DNA of 64,000 bases from Azonexus sp. (GCA_030696345.1 JAUYSK010000016.1:496001-560000); one strand, 5' to 3'; positions 37,398 to 47,823 are shown, counted from the stretch's first letter. The notes: a model not told the origin generated them from the letters alone. Numbers and translations: made by a program.

Positions 37398-38005
37398 CAG
37401 GAAAGCCGCAATTCGCGCACGGTACCTGCCGGAATTTCGACCAGCTGGTGCGTCGTCATCACGGCCAGGCCGCCGCGCTGCAGATGGCCGGAAATGATGC
37501 CGGCAAGCCAGTCCACCGCAGCAACGTCCAAAGCGACGAAAGGTTCGTCAAGAATCCACAACGGGCGTTTTTCCTTGACCAGCCGGGCCAGCGCCACACG
37601 TCGTTTCTGGCCTTGCGAGAGATATTTGCAGGCGAGGTCTTCGCGGCCGGCGAGGCCGACCTGCTCCAGCGCATCGAGGGCGTCGTCTTCGGAGAGTTTT
37701 TCATCGGCCATACGGGCGGCTGCGAGCAGGTTTTCGAGCGGTGTCAGCTCTTCCTTGATGGCATTCAGGTGGCCGAGGTAGCAGAGGTCGCCCCGAAATT
37801 CGTCGGACTTGATCGACTGGCCTTTCCAGCGAATTTCGCCGGTTTCCGGCGGCAGCAGGCCGATCAGCATGCGCAGCAGGCTGGTTTTTCCCGAGCCGTT
37901 CTTGCCCTGCAAATAAAGCAGTTCCCCGGCCTCCAGCCGAAAGCCGAGGCCCGCGAACAGGCGGCGCTCGCCACGCACGCATTCCAGATTGTCAGCTTCA
38001 AGCAT
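37397..38005 (-). CDS. ccmA: Haem ABC exporter ATP-binding protein CcmA
   Basis: A 202-residue ABC ATPase. Walker A LQGKNGSGKTSLLRMLIG, signature YLSQGQKRRVALARL, Walker B LWILDEPFVALD. First gene of the ccmABCDEFGHI-napF operon. The 138 bp upstream up to the signalling-protein stop hold its promoter; AT-rich stretches are present but no clear consensus could be fixed. Confidence 0.94.
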   Translation of the reverse strand: MLEADNLECVRGERRLFAGLGFRLEAGELLYLQGKNGSGKTSLLRMLIGLLPPETGEIRWKGQSIKSDEFRGDLCYLGHLNAIKEELTPLENLLAAARMADEKLSEDDALDALEQVGLAGREDLACKYLSQGQKRRVALARLVKEKRPLWILDEPFVALDVAAVDWLAGIISGHLQRGGLAVMTTHQLVEIPAGTVRELRLS

Positions 38006-38143
38006 TTGGGGAAAAACCGAAATAAATCAGCGGCAAATTATGAACGCGCAAGTTTAACGGCAGATTAACGTGAATCAAACAAACGCAGACAAGAAAAGCC
38101 AGTGTTGAAGCACCCGCTTCGCCTGACTTCGATGCGGCCCGAT

Positions 38144-41100
38144 TCAGGCTTTGCCGGCCTGGCCTGATAGCAGTATTTCCGCCTGCATCTGGTGCAGGTT
38201 CTGGGTCAGCGTTGCGCTGGCATCTTCCAGATCCTGCTTCAATTGCCCGATGCGCGCCGCTTCCTGCCGAGCACCGGCGGCGATCAGTTCGTCACCGATC
38301 TGGTGGATGCGGGCGTGGATGCTTTCCAGCGCGACGAAGCTCTCGATGGCGGCATGGACCTGACTTTCCGGGCTGTAATACCAGTGGCCGAAGCGGCAGG
38401 TGTGATGGTTGCTGGCTGACATGGCGACGCCGGCCGGGTCATCAAGGTGGGCGTAAAGTTTCTTTTTCCAGCGGTTGTGGTCGACCTCGGCAATAATCAT
38501 CGGCAAGTCGGCACGTGACCATTGGAAGGCGGTCGCCGAACTCCACAGGTTGTCCGGGCGGAACTGGTTGACCCAGTCGGCCAGCTTGTCGGCCGGCATC
38601 GGGCGGGCAATGCCGTAGCCCTGCGCAGCATCGCAGCCGAGCATCAGCAGGACGAGTCCGTGTTCGACGGTTTCGACGCCTTCGGCGATTACTTTGCGCC
38701 GGAAGGCCTGGGTCAGGCCGATGACGCCTTCGACAATCGCCAGATCGTCGGGGTCGTCGAGCATGTCGCGGACGAAGGATTGGTCGATCTTGAGGATGTC
38801 GGCGGGCAGCCGGCGGAAGTAGGTGAGCGACGAGTAGCCGGTGCCGAAGTCATCGAGGGCAAAGCTGACGCCGAGCTTTCGGCATTCAGCGAAGAGTTCG
38901 GCGGCCAGTGCGATGTCTTCGAGGGCTGCGGTTTCGAGAATTTCCAGTTCCAGTCGGCTCGGCAAAACACTCGGGCGGGTGAGCAACAAGTCGCCGAGGC
39001 GGCGGGCAAAGCCGGGACTCTGCAGATGGTTGCCGGCAATATTGATGCTGATGCCGATATTCAGGCCTTGGGCGCTCCAGGCCTCCATCTGGTGAAGCGC
39101 TTCGCGGATGACCCAGTCGCCCAGCTCGATGCTCAGTTCGCTGCCTTCGATCGCCGGCAGGAACTGGCCGGGAAGGAGCAGGCCGAGTTCGGGGTGGTGC
39201 CAGCGGATCAGTGCTTCGGCGCCGATCACCGTGCCTTCGCGCATATTGACCTTGGGCTGGTAGTAGAGGGCGAATTCGCCTTGGGCCAGTCCTTCACGAA
39301 CACGGCTTATTTCGTCGCGGCGGGCTCTGGCGCGACGGTCGTTTTCCGGGTCGAACAGGTGGCAACGATTGCGCCCGGACTGCTTGGCGGCATACATCGC
39401 CTGGTCGGCATGGCGTAGCAGGGTGTCGGAGTCGGAGCCGTCGTTCGGGAACAGCGTGACGCCAATGCTGGCCGAAATTGAGATGGTTTCGCCGTTGATC
39501 AGGAAGGGCTGGGTCAGTGTTGAAATTACTCGGGCGATGGCGTGATCACATTCATTGACGTTGTCGAGGTCGGAGAAGAGCAGCACGAACTCGTCACCGC
39601 CCAGGCGCGATACCGTGTCGCCTGCCCGGACACAGGATTTGAGGCGCTGCGCGACTTCGATCAACAGGCGGTCGCCGGCGGCATGTCCGTAAAGGTCATT
39701 GACCGGCTTGAAGCCATCGAGGTCGAGATAGCCGACGGCCAGTATCTTGCCGCTGCGCTCGGTCTGGGCCATGGCAGTGTGCATGCGGTCGGCGAGCAGC
39801 ATCCGGTTGGGCAACTGGGTCAGGGCATCGAAATGGGCCAGGTGCTCGAGTCGCTGCTGATGCTGCTTGATCAGCGTGATGTCGGAAAAGATGCCGACAA
39901 ACTGGGATATTTCGCCGCTGTGATTGCGCACGGTCGAGATGGTCAGCAGTTCGGCGAACATTTCTCCTGATTTCTTGCGGTTCCAGACTTCGCCGCGCCA
40001 AAAACCGACTTCGCGGATTGTTTTCCACATTTCGGCGTAGAAGCTTGGGTCGTGATGGCCGGACCTGAGCAGGTCGGCGTTTTGGCCGACGGCTTCTTCC
40101 CGCGAGTAACCGGTCAATTCCGAGAACGTCGCGTTGACCTCAATGATGCGGCCCTGCGGGTCGGTAATCATGATGCCTTCGTGCGCGTTGTCGAAGACGC
40201 TGGCCGCCAGTTTCTGGCGCTCCTCGGCAATCAGTCGTTCGCTGATGTCCTGAGAGATGCAGAAGATGGCCGGCTGGCCATTCCAGTAACCCATCACGGC
40301 GCGGGTTTCGGCCATGACGACTTCGCCTTTGGCGTGCAGGATGGGCAGCGTGCAGGCCGGACGTTTGCCGAGCGGGGTGCCGGCAACAATCTGCTCAATG
40401 GTTTTCCGGCAATTTTTCGGGTGTACCGCAGCAATCGGCCGGCCGATCAGAGCCTGTGTGCCATAACCGAGTTCCAGCGCAACTGCGCGGTTGTGATGCA
40501 CTATGTTCCCGGTCTGATCGATAATGAAAATGAAGCTTTCAAGCGCGTCGAACAGGCCGCTCAGATTTTTCTGCAGGCGTTGCCCTTCTTCGCGAGTCGC
40601 AAGACGACTCAGCGTCTGGCTGAAATCGCGGCTGAGGGCTTCCAGCGCCTGCATCGTTGTCCTGGAAATTTCGGTGGTCTGACGCCCGCCAAGGTTCAGG
40701 CAGGCCACCGTTTCGCCATCAATGACAATGGGCAGGATGGCGAGGCAGCTCAGACCTTCGCCTTGCAGCAGTCCGCTCTTGCTGAGCAGTGTCGGGCTGC
40801 ATTGCCCGTTGGGGGAACTGCAGCTGCAGATCAGCTGGCCGGCCTGGGCCATCGTAGCCTGCCGGCTGGTTGCGTCAAAGGCACCGGATTTGGTCAGCAA
40901 TTCAGGCGACAGCCCGACCTGGTCGACCAGTTGATAGCCCTTGTCGGGGCGTAGCGCGTAAATGGCACCGATGTCGAACTCGTGAAAGCGCAGTGCCGAC
41001 CTGAGTACGGTGCCAAGAACCTCCTCGCGCGCCAGGCCGCTGGCGAGTGCCCGGGCCAGGTCATGTTCGATTTCCAGGCGAAGCGCAGCGTTCTTGCGCT

Positions 41101-43153
41101 CAGTGATGTCCAGAATGGAGGCAATGACGACTTTACGGTCGAAATAATTGCCAAGATGCAGTCGGACCTCGACCGGGAAGATGCGTCCGACGACGTTCTT
41201 GGTCCAGAATTCAAAAAGCTGCGGTTTCCCGGTAAATGCAGCGACAATATGCGCCTCAACCGTTGCCTGATCGTTCAGGCCGGGCGCGCCGAAATCAAGG
41301 TAGTTATGGCCGATCAATGCCTGGTGGGGGTAACCGGAGATATCAACGGCGCCCTTGTTGACGTCGAGAAAAGTGTGGTCCTCGCCCAGCACAATCAGCG
41401 CTTCGCTGACGCTGTCGAAGATGCCGCGGAAGGTATCCCTGCTTCTTTCCAGTTTCGCTGCACTGCGCTGGTGGGCGACGACCAGCCCGGACAACTGGCT
41501 GGCCTGGGTTAAGCGGGCAATGTCGGCGTCGCAGGGCTGGGTTGCCGCGTTGTGATAGACGGCGAAAACACCCAGCATTTCGCCTTCCGGGCCGGAGATC
41601 GGTTCGGCCCAACACGCGGCAAAACCGCATTGCCGGGCCAGGTCGCAGAAGGCGACCCAGTGCGGATGTTGAAACACGTCTTCGACGACGACGCGCTGGC
41701 GCAATGCGGCAGCCGTGCCGCAGGAGCCAACGCCTTCGGCAATATCAATGTTGCGGGTGGCCGCCAGATACGCTTCCGGCAGCCGTGGAGCTGCAGCGCA
41801 GCTCAGGTGCTTGCCGGCATCATCGGTGAGCAGGATGGCACAGCGCCAGTCCCGCATTTCAGCTTCAACCGAGAGGGCGATCAGTTCCAGTACGCCGACC
41901 AGCACTTCGCCGCGAATCAGTCCGGCCAGCGCTGCGTTGCGCAACAGCATGGCTTCCTCGGCGCGCTTCCTGGCGGAGATATCGTGGGCAAAGCCGACCG
42001 TGCCAAGCAGACTGCCGTCTTCGCTGATGACGGGCGCCTTGTAGGTTTCGTGCCAGAGAATCTGATCGCGAATGAGCATTTGCTCGGTGACGATTTTTTC
42101 CTGCTGGCGGACCATGACTTCGGCGTCGTCGGCCTGATAGTGCTCGGCCAGTGCCGGGGGCGAGAAGTCGAAATCGCTCTTGCCGATCAGATCGTCGGTC
42201 AAGCTTTGGCCCAGCGCCTCGGCAAGATTTCGATTGACTGCAAGAAAGCGCGATTCGGTGTCCTTGAGCCAGACCGGGAACGGGAAGTTGTCAAGCAAGG
42301 CACGCTGGTAGTGCTCGTTGCGCGCGGTGCGGAGCAGCGCCGCATCGCGGGACTGAGTCAAGGCCAGTCGTTCGGCCAGCACGTCGTCGACCAGATCAAG
42401 TTCGAGCGGGCGCATCAGCGTGTGTTCGGTGAGCAGGCCAACCGCGTGGCCATTGGCGTCGATTACGACGAGGTGGCGGATACCGCTTTCGCTCATTGTC
42501 TGGGCGGCTTCAGCCAGCGAGCTGCTTTCGATGATGGTGATGACCGGCTGGGTCATCACGGAGGACAGCGGCGGATTGTCAGCGGCTGACAGGAATAGCC
42601 GGACGACGTCACGCTCGGTCAGAATGCCAACCGGTTTCCGGCCTTCAAGAATGACAGCGCAGGTGGCGCGCGCGGACTCCATGGCGGTCAGTGCGGTGTC
42701 GAGTCCGGCATTCGGTGGCAGGCGCGGAAACAGCCGGTCCATCAGCGAATTGACGTCATTCAGGTGACGGAAGAAATCCGGGCCGAGGTGGTGGCGAAAA
42801 TCCGATTCACTGGCGACGCCAATTGGCTGGCCGCTGTCGTCAGTGACGACGATGTGGCGAATGCCGAGGCGGGCGCCTTCGCGGTAAGCCTTGCGGAAAT
42901 CGGTGGAGCCAGAGACGCTGTGTACCGGTGAGCTCATCACCGCACTGACCTTCAGGGCAACGGAGCGATGTTCCCGCATGGCGTGCAGGACATCGCCTTC
43001 GGTCAGGATGCCGACGGCGTGACCGTGATCGACAACGATCATCGAGGAAATCTTTCTTTCCAGCATCTGCGTCGCGGCCTCACCCAAGGTGCTTTCAGGG
43101 TGGACGTGGTCGCTATGGCGAGTGATCAGATCAATGATTTTGGGCGCAGTCAT
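38144..43153 (-). CDS. Multi-sensor c-di-GMP protein: CBS x4, PAS, GAF, GGDEF, EAL, CZB
   Basis: A 1669-residue cytoplasmic signalling protein. Approximate order: four CBS motifs (1-260), PAS (285-400), GAF (420-560), PAS (575-690), GAF (700-860), two PAS (880-1115), GGDEF (1120-1285), EAL (1295-1545), CZB (1560-1660). The cyclase motif RLGGDEF is intact, with an RxxD inhibitory site five residues before it (RAGD). The phosphodiesterase has EAL, DDFGTGYSSL and AEGVET, so both activities could be retained. The C-terminal CZB motif HHTCRFGHWYY with further histidines should bind zinc. No TM segments. It is divergent from the hydrogenase operon, 262 bp apart. Confidence 0.92.
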   Translation of the reverse strand: MTAPKIIDLITRHSDHVHPESTLGEAATQMLERKISSMIVVDHGHAVGILTEGDVLHAMREHRSVALKVSAVMSSPVHSVSGSTDFRKAYREGARLGIRHIVVTDDSGQPIGVASESDFRHHLGPDFFRHLNDVNSLMDRLFPRLPPNAGLDTALTAMESARATCAVILEGRKPVGILTERDVVRLFLSAADNPPLSSVMTQPVITIIESSSLAEAAQTMSESGIRHLVVIDANGHAVGLLTEHTLMRPLELDLVDDVLAERLALTQSRDAALLRTARNEHYQRALLDNFPFPVWLKDTESRFLAVNRNLAEALGQSLTDDLIGKSDFDFSPPALAEHYQADDAEVMVRQQEKIVTEQMLIRDQILWHETYKAPVISEDGSLLGTVGFAHDISARKRAEEAMLLRNAALAGLIRGEVLVGVLELIALSVEAEMRDWRCAILLTDDAGKHLSCAAAPRLPEAYLAATRNIDIAEGVGSCGTAAALRQRVVVEDVFQHPHWVAFCDLARQCGFAACWAEPISGPEGEMLGVFAVYHNAATQPCDADIARLTQASQLSGLVVAHQRSAAKLERSRDTFRGIFDSVSEALIVLGEDHTFLDVNKGAVDISGYPHQALIGHNYLDFGAPGLNDQATVEAHIVAAFTGKPQLFEFWTKNVVGRIFPVEVRLHLGNYFDRKVVIASILDITERKNAALRLEIEHDLARALASGLAREEVLGTVLRSALRFHEFDIGAIYALRPDKGYQLVDQVGLSPELLTKSGAFDATSRQATMAQAGQLICSCSSPNGQCSPTLLSKSGLLQGEGLSCLAILPIVIDGETVACLNLGGRQTTEISRTTMQALEALSRDFSQTLSRLATREEGQRLQKNLSGLFDALESFIFIIDQTGNIVHHNRAVALELGYGTQALIGRPIAAVHPKNCRKTIEQIVAGTPLGKRPACTLPILHAKGEVVMAETRAVMGYWNGQPAIFCISQDISERLIAEERQKLAASVFDNAHEGIMITDPQGRIIEVNATFSELTGYSREEAVGQNADLLRSGHHDPSFYAEMWKTIREVGFWRGEVWNRKKSGEMFAELLTISTVRNHSGEISQFVGIFSDITLIKQHQQRLEHLAHFDALTQLPNRMLLADRMHTAMAQTERSGKILAVGYLDLDGFKPVNDLYGHAAGDRLLIEVAQRLKSCVRAGDTVSRLGGDEFVLLFSDLDNVNECDHAIARVISTLTQPFLINGETISISASIGVTLFPNDGSDSDTLLRHADQAMYAAKQSGRNRCHLFDPENDRRARARRDEISRVREGLAQGEFALYYQPKVNMREGTVIGAEALIRWHHPELGLLLPGQFLPAIEGSELSIELGDWVIREALHQMEAWSAQGLNIGISINIAGNHLQSPGFARRLGDLLLTRPSVLPSRLELEILETAALEDIALAAELFAECRKLGVSFALDDFGTGYSSLTYFRRLPADILKIDQSFVRDMLDDPDDLAIVEGVIGLTQAFRRKVIAEGVETVEHGLVLLMLGCDAAQGYGIARPMPADKLADWVNQFRPDNLWSSATAFQWSRADLPMIIAEVDHNRWKKKLYAHLDDPAGVAMSASNHHTCRFGHWYYSPESQVHAAIESFVALESIHARIHQIGDELIAAGARQEAARIGQLKQDLEDASATLTQNLHQMQAEILLSGQAGKA

Positions 43154-43320
43154 CCCTTGATTCTAGGCCCGCAAAGGGCCCGTGCGTTGATCGCCGTCAA
43201 CATTGTCCATGACAGATTCGGAGGTGGTGTGGAAGCCTTGTTTCCAGTCTGTATCGCATCTAACCACCTTGTTCAGGGCGTGGGGGCTCTTGTGGGATCG
43301 GTCGGGAAGCGCAGAACAGA

Positions 43321-43334
43321 TTGATTTGTATCAA
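43321..43334 (+). promoter_or_regulatory. Perfect FNR/ANR box upstream of hupS
   Basis: TTGAT-TTGT-ATCAA matches the FNR consensus TTGAT-N4-ATCAA exactly. Its centre is about 55 bp upstream of the start expected from the sigma-54 element at 43357-43372. It suggests anaerobic or redox control of hydrogenase 1. Confidence 0.75.
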
Positions 43335-43356
43335 CAAAAAGTTAATTTTCGGTCAG

Positions 43357-43372
43357 TGGCACGCGCCTTGCG
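43357..43372 (+). promoter_or_regulatory. Sigma-54 promoter of the hup operon
   Basis: TGGCACG-CGCC-TTGCG matches the -24/-12 consensus TGGCACG-N4-TTGC perfectly, with GG and GC ten bases apart. The start codon follows 44 bp later. Sigma-54 control is known for hup/hox hydrogenase operons of related bacteria, where the NtrC-type HoxA/HupR activates. Confidence 0.85.
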
Positions 43373-43415
43373 TTATGGCTTTGACGCAACAGGACACCAC
43401 AACGGGGGATCGCAC

Positions 43416-44507
43416 GTGACCGAGACATTCTATGAAGTGCTGCGCCGCCAGGGGATTACCCGGCGCAGCTTCCTGAAATTCTGCAGCCTGACAGCCACCT
43501 CACTCGGGCTGGGCAGCGCCGCAGTGCCGCGTATCGCGCATGCAATGGAAACCAAGCCACGGACGCCTGTGATCTGGCTGCACGGCCTGGAATGTACCTG
43601 TTGCACGGAATCCTTTATTCGTTCATCTCATCCGTTGACCAAGGATGTCGTTCTTTCCATGCTTTCGCTTGATTATCACGACACGCTGATGGCGGCTGCC
43701 GGACATCAGGCCGAGGCGATCATCGAAGAGGTCAAGAAAAAGTACAAGGGTAACTACATCGTTGCTGTCGAAGGCAATCCGCCGCTCAATGAAGATGGGA
43801 TGTTCTGCATTCAGGGTGGCCGACCGTTCATCGAGAAGCTGAAGGAAACCTGCGCCGATGCGAAGGCTGTTATTTCCTGGGGGGCCTGCGCATCTTATGG
43901 ATGCGTGCAGGCGGCTAAACCGAACCCGACGCGCGCCACGCCGGTACACAAGGTGATTACCGGCAAGCCGATCATCAATGTCCCGGGTTGCCCGCCGATT
44001 GCCGAGGTGATGACCGGCGTCGTCACCTACATGCTGACCTTCGACCGCATTCCCGAACTCGACCGTCAGGGCCGGCCGAAAATGTTTTACGGCCAGCGCA
44101 TTCACGACAAATGCTATCGCCGCGGCCACTTCGATGCCGGCCAGTTTGCCGAAGCCTGGGACGACGAAGGTTCGCGCAAGGGTTACTGCCTTTACAAGAT
44201 GGGCTGCAAGGGGCCGACCACCTACAACGCCTGTTCGTCGATGCGCTGGAACGGCGGCGTCAGCTGGCCGGTGCAGTCCGGCCACGGCTGTATCGGCTGT
44301 TCCGAAGAGGGCTTCTGGGACAAGGGCAGCTTCTACGACCGCGTCACCGACATCAAGGCTTTCGGCGTCGAAGCGAATGCCGACACCATCGGCCAGGCGG
44401 CCGCCGGCACGGTTGGCGCCGCAATTGCCGCGCACGCCGCCGTGACGGCACTGGCCCGCGCCCGCCAGAAGGCCGGCGAGACTGAAGAACAAAAGGGAGA
44501 AAAATAA
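43416..44507 (+). CDS. hupS: [NiFe]-hydrogenase 1 small subunit, oxygen-tolerant type
   Basis: The electron-transfer subunit of a periplasm-facing membrane-bound uptake hydrogenase (HyaA/HoxK family), 363 residues. Tat signal TRRSFLKFC with cleavage after AHA-43. Mature C17, C19 and C20 (LECTCCTES), C115 and C120 ([11 protein letters not shown]) give the six-cysteine proximal cluster of oxygen-tolerant enzymes. C-terminal cluster ligands ([36 protein letters not shown]) and a membrane anchor ([19 protein letters not shown]) follow. The GTG start at 43416 has a GGGGGA ribosome binding site; the longer frame would pass back through the promoter. Confidence 0.95.
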   Translation: MTETFYEVLRRQGITRRSFLKFCSLTATSLGLGSAAVPRIAHAMETKPRTPVIWLHGLECTCCTESFIRSSHPLTKDVVLSMLSLDYHDTLMAAAGHQAEAIIEEVKKKYKGNYIVAVEGNPPLNEDGMFCIQGGRPFIEKLKETCADAKAVISWGACASYGCVQAAKPNPTRATPVHKVITGKPIINVPGCPPIAEVMTGVVTYMLTFDRIPELDRQGRPKMFYGQRIHDKCYRRGHFDAGQFAEAWDDEGSRKGYCLYKMGCKGPTTYNACSSMRWNGGVSWPVQSGHGCIGCSEEGFWDKGSFYDRVTDIKAFGVEANADTIGQAAAGTVGAAIAAHAAVTALARARQKAGETEEQKGEK

Positions 44508-44508
44508 G

Positions 44509-46305
44509 ATGGCCGCTTACGAAACCCAGGGCTTCAAGGTCGATAACTCCGGCAAGCGCGTCGTCGTCGATCCGGTTTGTCGCATCGAAGGACATCTGCG
44601 CGTCGAGGTCAATCTTGACGACAAGAACGTCATCCGCAATGCCGTTTCCACCGGCACCATGTGGCGCGGCCTCGAAGTCATCCTCAAGGGCCGCGATCCG
44701 CGCGACGCCTGGGCCTTTACCGAGCGCATCTGCGGTGTCTGTACCGGCACCCACGCGCTGACTTCGGTGCGCGCCGTCGAGGACGCGCTGAAGATCCAGA
44801 TCCCGGAAAACGCCAACACCATCCGCAACATCATGCAGCTGAACCTGTATGTGCATGATCATCTGGTGCATTTCTACCATCTGCATGCGCTGGATTGGGT
44901 TGATGTCGTTTCGTCGCTCAAGGCCGACCCCAAGGCAACATCAACACTGGCACAGAGCATTTCGTCGTGGCCGCTGTCGTCGCCGGGTTACTTCCGCGAC
45001 ATTCAGAATCGCCTCAAGAAATTTGTTGAATCAGGCCAGCTTGGTCCCTTCATGAACGGCTACTGGGGCAACCCGGCGTACAAGCTGCCGCCGGAAGCCA
45101 ATTTGATGGCCGTGGCGCACTACCTCGAAGCGCTCGATTTCCAGAAGGAAATCGTCAAGGTACACACCATTTTCGGCGGCAAGAACCCGCACCCGAACTG
45201 GCTGGTTGGTGGCGTGCCCTGCGCGATCAACCTCGAAGGCGTCGGTGCGGTTGGTGCCATCAACATGGAACGTCTGAACCTGGTCAAGAGCATCATCGAC
45301 CGCTGCACCGAGTTCGTCGAACAGGTTTACATCCCCGACCTGCTGGCCATCGGCAGTTTCTACAAGGGCTGGCTGTACGGCGGTGGCCTGTCGTCGAAGA
45401 ATATGCTGTCCTACGGCGACATTCCGCAAAAGGCCAACGACTACACCTCGGGCAATCTGCTGTTGCCGCGCGGCGCCATCATCAACGGCAAACTCGATGA
45501 AATCCATCCGGTTGATCTCTATGATCCGGAGCAGGTGCAGGAATTCGTCGCCCACTCCTGGTACAAGTATCCGGACGAGTCCAAGGGCCTGCATCCGTTC
45601 GACGGCGTTACCGAACCCAGCTTCGTGCTCGGTCCGAACACCAAGGGCACCAAGACCAATATCAAGGAACTTGACGAAGGCGGCAAGTATTCCTGGATCA
45701 AGGCGCCGCGCTGGCGTGGCCACGCCATGGAAGTCGGCTGCTTGCCGCGCATGGTGCTCGGTTACCTGCAACCGAAGCAGTATCCGGAAATCCATGCGCT
45801 GGTCGAAGGCGCCCTGAAGAAGCTCGATGTGCCGGTCACTGCGCTGTTCTCGACCCTTGGCCGCACCGCGGCGCGCGGTCTGGAAACAGCGTACTGCGTC
45901 AAGCTGCAGAGTCAGCAGTTCGACAAGCTGATGGCCAATTTGAAAGCCGGCGACCTGAATACCGCGAATATCGAAAAATGGGATCCGAGTACCTGGCCGA
46001 AGGAAGCCAAGGGCGCCGGTTTCACCGAAGCCCCGCGCGGCGCGCTCGGTCACTGGATCCGCATCAAGGACACCAAGATCGACAACTACCAGTGCGTCGT
46101 GCCGACCACCTGGAATGGTGGGCCGCGTGACAACAAGGGCCAGATCGGAGCGTTCGAGGCGGCGCTGATGAACACGCCGGTCGCCAAGGCTGACGAACCG
46201 CTGGAAATCCTGCGCACGCTGCACTCTTTCGATCCCTGTCTGGCCTGCTCGACGCACGTGATGAGCCCGGATGGACAGGAAATGACGTCGGTCAAGGTCC
46301 GCTAA
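44509..46305 (+). CDS. hupL: [NiFe]-hydrogenase 1 large subunit
   Basis: The catalytic subunit, 598 residues, oxidising H2 at the NiFe(CN)2CO site. N-terminal ligands are in [16 protein letters not shown]-terminal ligands in [11 protein letters not shown]. The 15 residues after that histidine ([15 protein letters not shown]) are the extension removed by the endopeptidase after nickel insertion. It starts 1 nt after hupS stops. No own signal; exported with HupS through Tat. Confidence 0.97.
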   Translation: MAAYETQGFKVDNSGKRVVVDPVCRIEGHLRVEVNLDDKNVIRNAVSTGTMWRGLEVILKGRDPRDAWAFTERICGVCTGTHALTSVRAVEDALKIQIPENANTIRNIMQLNLYVHDHLVHFYHLHALDWVDVVSSLKADPKATSTLAQSISSWPLSSPGYFRDIQNRLKKFVESGQLGPFMNGYWGNPAYKLPPEANLMAVAHYLEALDFQKEIVKVHTIFGGKNPHPNWLVGGVPCAINLEGVGAVGAINMERLNLVKSIIDRCTEFVEQVYIPDLLAIGSFYKGWLYGGGLSSKNMLSYGDIPQKANDYTSGNLLLPRGAIINGKLDEIHPVDLYDPEQVQEFVAHSWYKYPDESKGLHPFDGVTEPSFVLGPNTKGTKTNIKELDEGGKYSWIKAPRWRGHAMEVGCLPRMVLGYLQPKQYPEIHALVEGALKKLDVPVTALFSTLGRTAARGLETAYCVKLQSQQFDKLMANLKAGDLNTANIEKWDPSTWPKEAKGAGFTEAPRGALGHWIRIKDTKIDNYQCVVPTTWNGGPRDNKGQIGAFEAALMNTPVAKADEPLEILRTLHSFDPCLACSTHVMSPDGQEMTSVKVR

Positions 46306-46327
46306 GCGGTCCGGAAAGGAGGCAAAC

Positions 46328-47032
46328 ATGCTCTCTCAACAGGACATGCTGGAGGCCGAACGACACGGCAAACAGGTCCGTTCGATCTATGTCTATGAAG
46401 CACCGGTACGGTTGTGGCACTGGATCAACGCCCTGGCCATGGTGGTGCTGGCAGTCACCGGGTATTTCATTGGCAAACCCTTGCCGACGATGCCGGGTGA
46501 AGCGTCGGACAACTTTCTGATGGGCTATATCCGTTTCGCCCATTTCGCTTCGGCTTACATTTTTGCCATCGGCCTGCTTGGTCGCATCTACTGGGCTTTC
46601 GTCGGCAATCACCACGCCAAGCAGATCTTCAAGCTCCCGATAACCAATCCGCAATGGTGGAGCGAAGTCTTCTTCGAGTTGCGCTGGTATCTGTTCCTCG
46701 AAAAGACGCCGAAGAAGTACGTTGGCCACAATCCGATGGCGCAGTTGATGATGTTCTTCTTCTTCACGGTGCTGGCCGTTGGCATGGTCTTTACCGGCTT
46801 CGCGCTGTACAGCGAAGGCACCGGGCTGGGGAGCTGGCAGGACAGCCTGTTCGGCTGGGTCATCCCGGCGCTCGGCGGTTCGATGCAGGTACATAATCTG
46901 CACCGGCTGGGTATGTGGATCATGATGACGTTCGCCATGGTGCATGTCTATGCGGCCATCCGCGAGGACATCATGAGCCGGCAGTCGCTGATCTCGACCA
47001 TGATCTCCGGCTGGCGGATGTTCAAGGATTGA
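46328..47032 (+). CDS. hupC: Hydrogenase 1 cytochrome b subunit
   Basis: A 234-residue four-TM b-type cytochrome (HyaC/HupC/HoxZ) that passes electrons from the small subunit to quinone. Family features are YVYEAPVRLWHWINALAMVVLAVTGYFIG, the H-containing helix FAHFASAYIFAIGLLGRIYWAF and HRLGMWIMMTFAMVHVYAAIRED, holding the haem histidines. A GGAGG ribosome binding site precedes it. Confidence 0.95.
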   Translation: MLSQQDMLEAERHGKQVRSIYVYEAPVRLWHWINALAMVVLAVTGYFIGKPLPTMPGEASDNFLMGYIRFAHFASAYIFAIGLLGRIYWAFVGNHHAKQIFKLPITNPQWWSEVFFELRWYLFLEKTPKKYVGHNPMAQLMMFFFFTVLAVGMVFTGFALYSEGTGLGSWQDSLFGWVIPALGGSMQVHNLHRLGMWIMMTFAMVHVYAAIREDIMSRQSLISTMISGWRMFKD

Positions 47033-47157
47033 TGGCCATGCTTACCGGGTCTGCGTTGTCCGCGCTTGCCGTGCCAGTTATGCACTGTCGGCGCGCGTCC
47101 GCCTTGGCACGGTGGCGCCTGGGCATCAATCGGGAATAGTCGTCTTACCTTGCGTTA

Positions 47158-47193
47158 GCCCCGGCGTGCATGAATGTGTGCCCGGGGCATTTT
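47158..47193 (+). terminator. Hairpin between hupSLC and the maturation genes
   Basis: GCCCCGG, 16-nt loop, CCCGGGGC, then ATTTTTTC. It has terminator form but sits inside the presumed operon, between hupC and hupD. The rest of the 175-bp gap shows no convincing gene. Confidence 0.7.
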
Positions 47194-47207
47194 TTCAGGC
47201 GGTCACA

Positions 47208-47822
47208 ATGAATTCAAAACGCATACTGGTGCTCGGTATCGGCAACATCCTCTGGGCTGATGAAGGTTTCGGCGTTCGCTGTGTCGAAGCGCTCAATGCC
47301 AGCTGGGAATTTCCGCCGGAGGTGACGGTCATGGATGGCGGCACGCAGGGTCTTTACCTTCTGCCCTACGTTCAGGAGGCGGATTGCCTGCTGGTTTTCG
47401 ATGCGGTCGATTACGGCGATGAGCCGGGCAAGTTGCGTGTCGTGGTCGGTGATCAGGTACCGCGTTTCATGGGCGTCAAGAAAATGAGCCTGCACCAGAC
47501 CGGCTTTCAGGAAGTGCTCATGGCGGCCGAGCTGACGCAAAAATTGCCGGCTGAACTCGTCCTCGTTGGTGTTCAGGCCGAACAACTCGAAGATTTCGGT
47601 GGCAGTCTGCGCGATGTCGTCAAGGCGCAGATGGTGCCGGCCCTCAACATCGCGCTCGACTGGCTGGAAAAATGGGGTGCGGCGGGCCGGGTGCGTAACG
47701 GGCAGAGTGAAAGCATCACCGACAGTGCGCTGGCTATGGATGTTTATGAATCCGAACGGCCGCCGGCGGATGTCGCTTATCGTCTCGGTGATGCCCGCTT
47801 CCTGAATATGGAAACCGTCTGA
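47208..47822 (+). CDS. hupD: Hydrogenase 1 maturation endopeptidase HupD
   Basis: A 204-residue HyaD-type protease that removes the C-terminal extension of HupL after nickel insertion. N-terminal LVLGIGNILWADEGFGVRCVEAL, with the Ni-sensing glutamate, DGGTQGLYLLPYVQEADCLLVFDAVDYG with the aspartate, and KMSLHQTGFQEVL with the histidine. It has a longer C-terminal tail than HybD at 60295. Start 47208, because the longer frame runs through the hairpin. Confidence 0.94.
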   Translation: MNSKRILVLGIGNILWADEGFGVRCVEALNASWEFPPEVTVMDGGTQGLYLLPYVQEADCLLVFDAVDYGDEPGKLRVVVGDQVPRFMGVKKMSLHQTGFQEVLMAAELTQKLPAELVLVGVQAEQLEDFGGSLRDVVKAQMVPALNIALDWLEKWGAAGRVRNGQSESITDSALAMDVYESERPPADVAYRLGDARFLNMETV

Positions 47823-47823
47823 A

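Noticed and set aside
43154..43320. Possible coding extension upstream of hupS
   Set aside because: The open frame from 43203 passes through the FNR box and sigma-54 promoter and lacks a start signal; the Tat signal begins at the GTG 43416.
46915..47139. Short frame covering the hupC-hupD gap
   Set aside because: Mostly a shadow of hupC; the remaining 35 residues look random and no ribosome binding site is evident.
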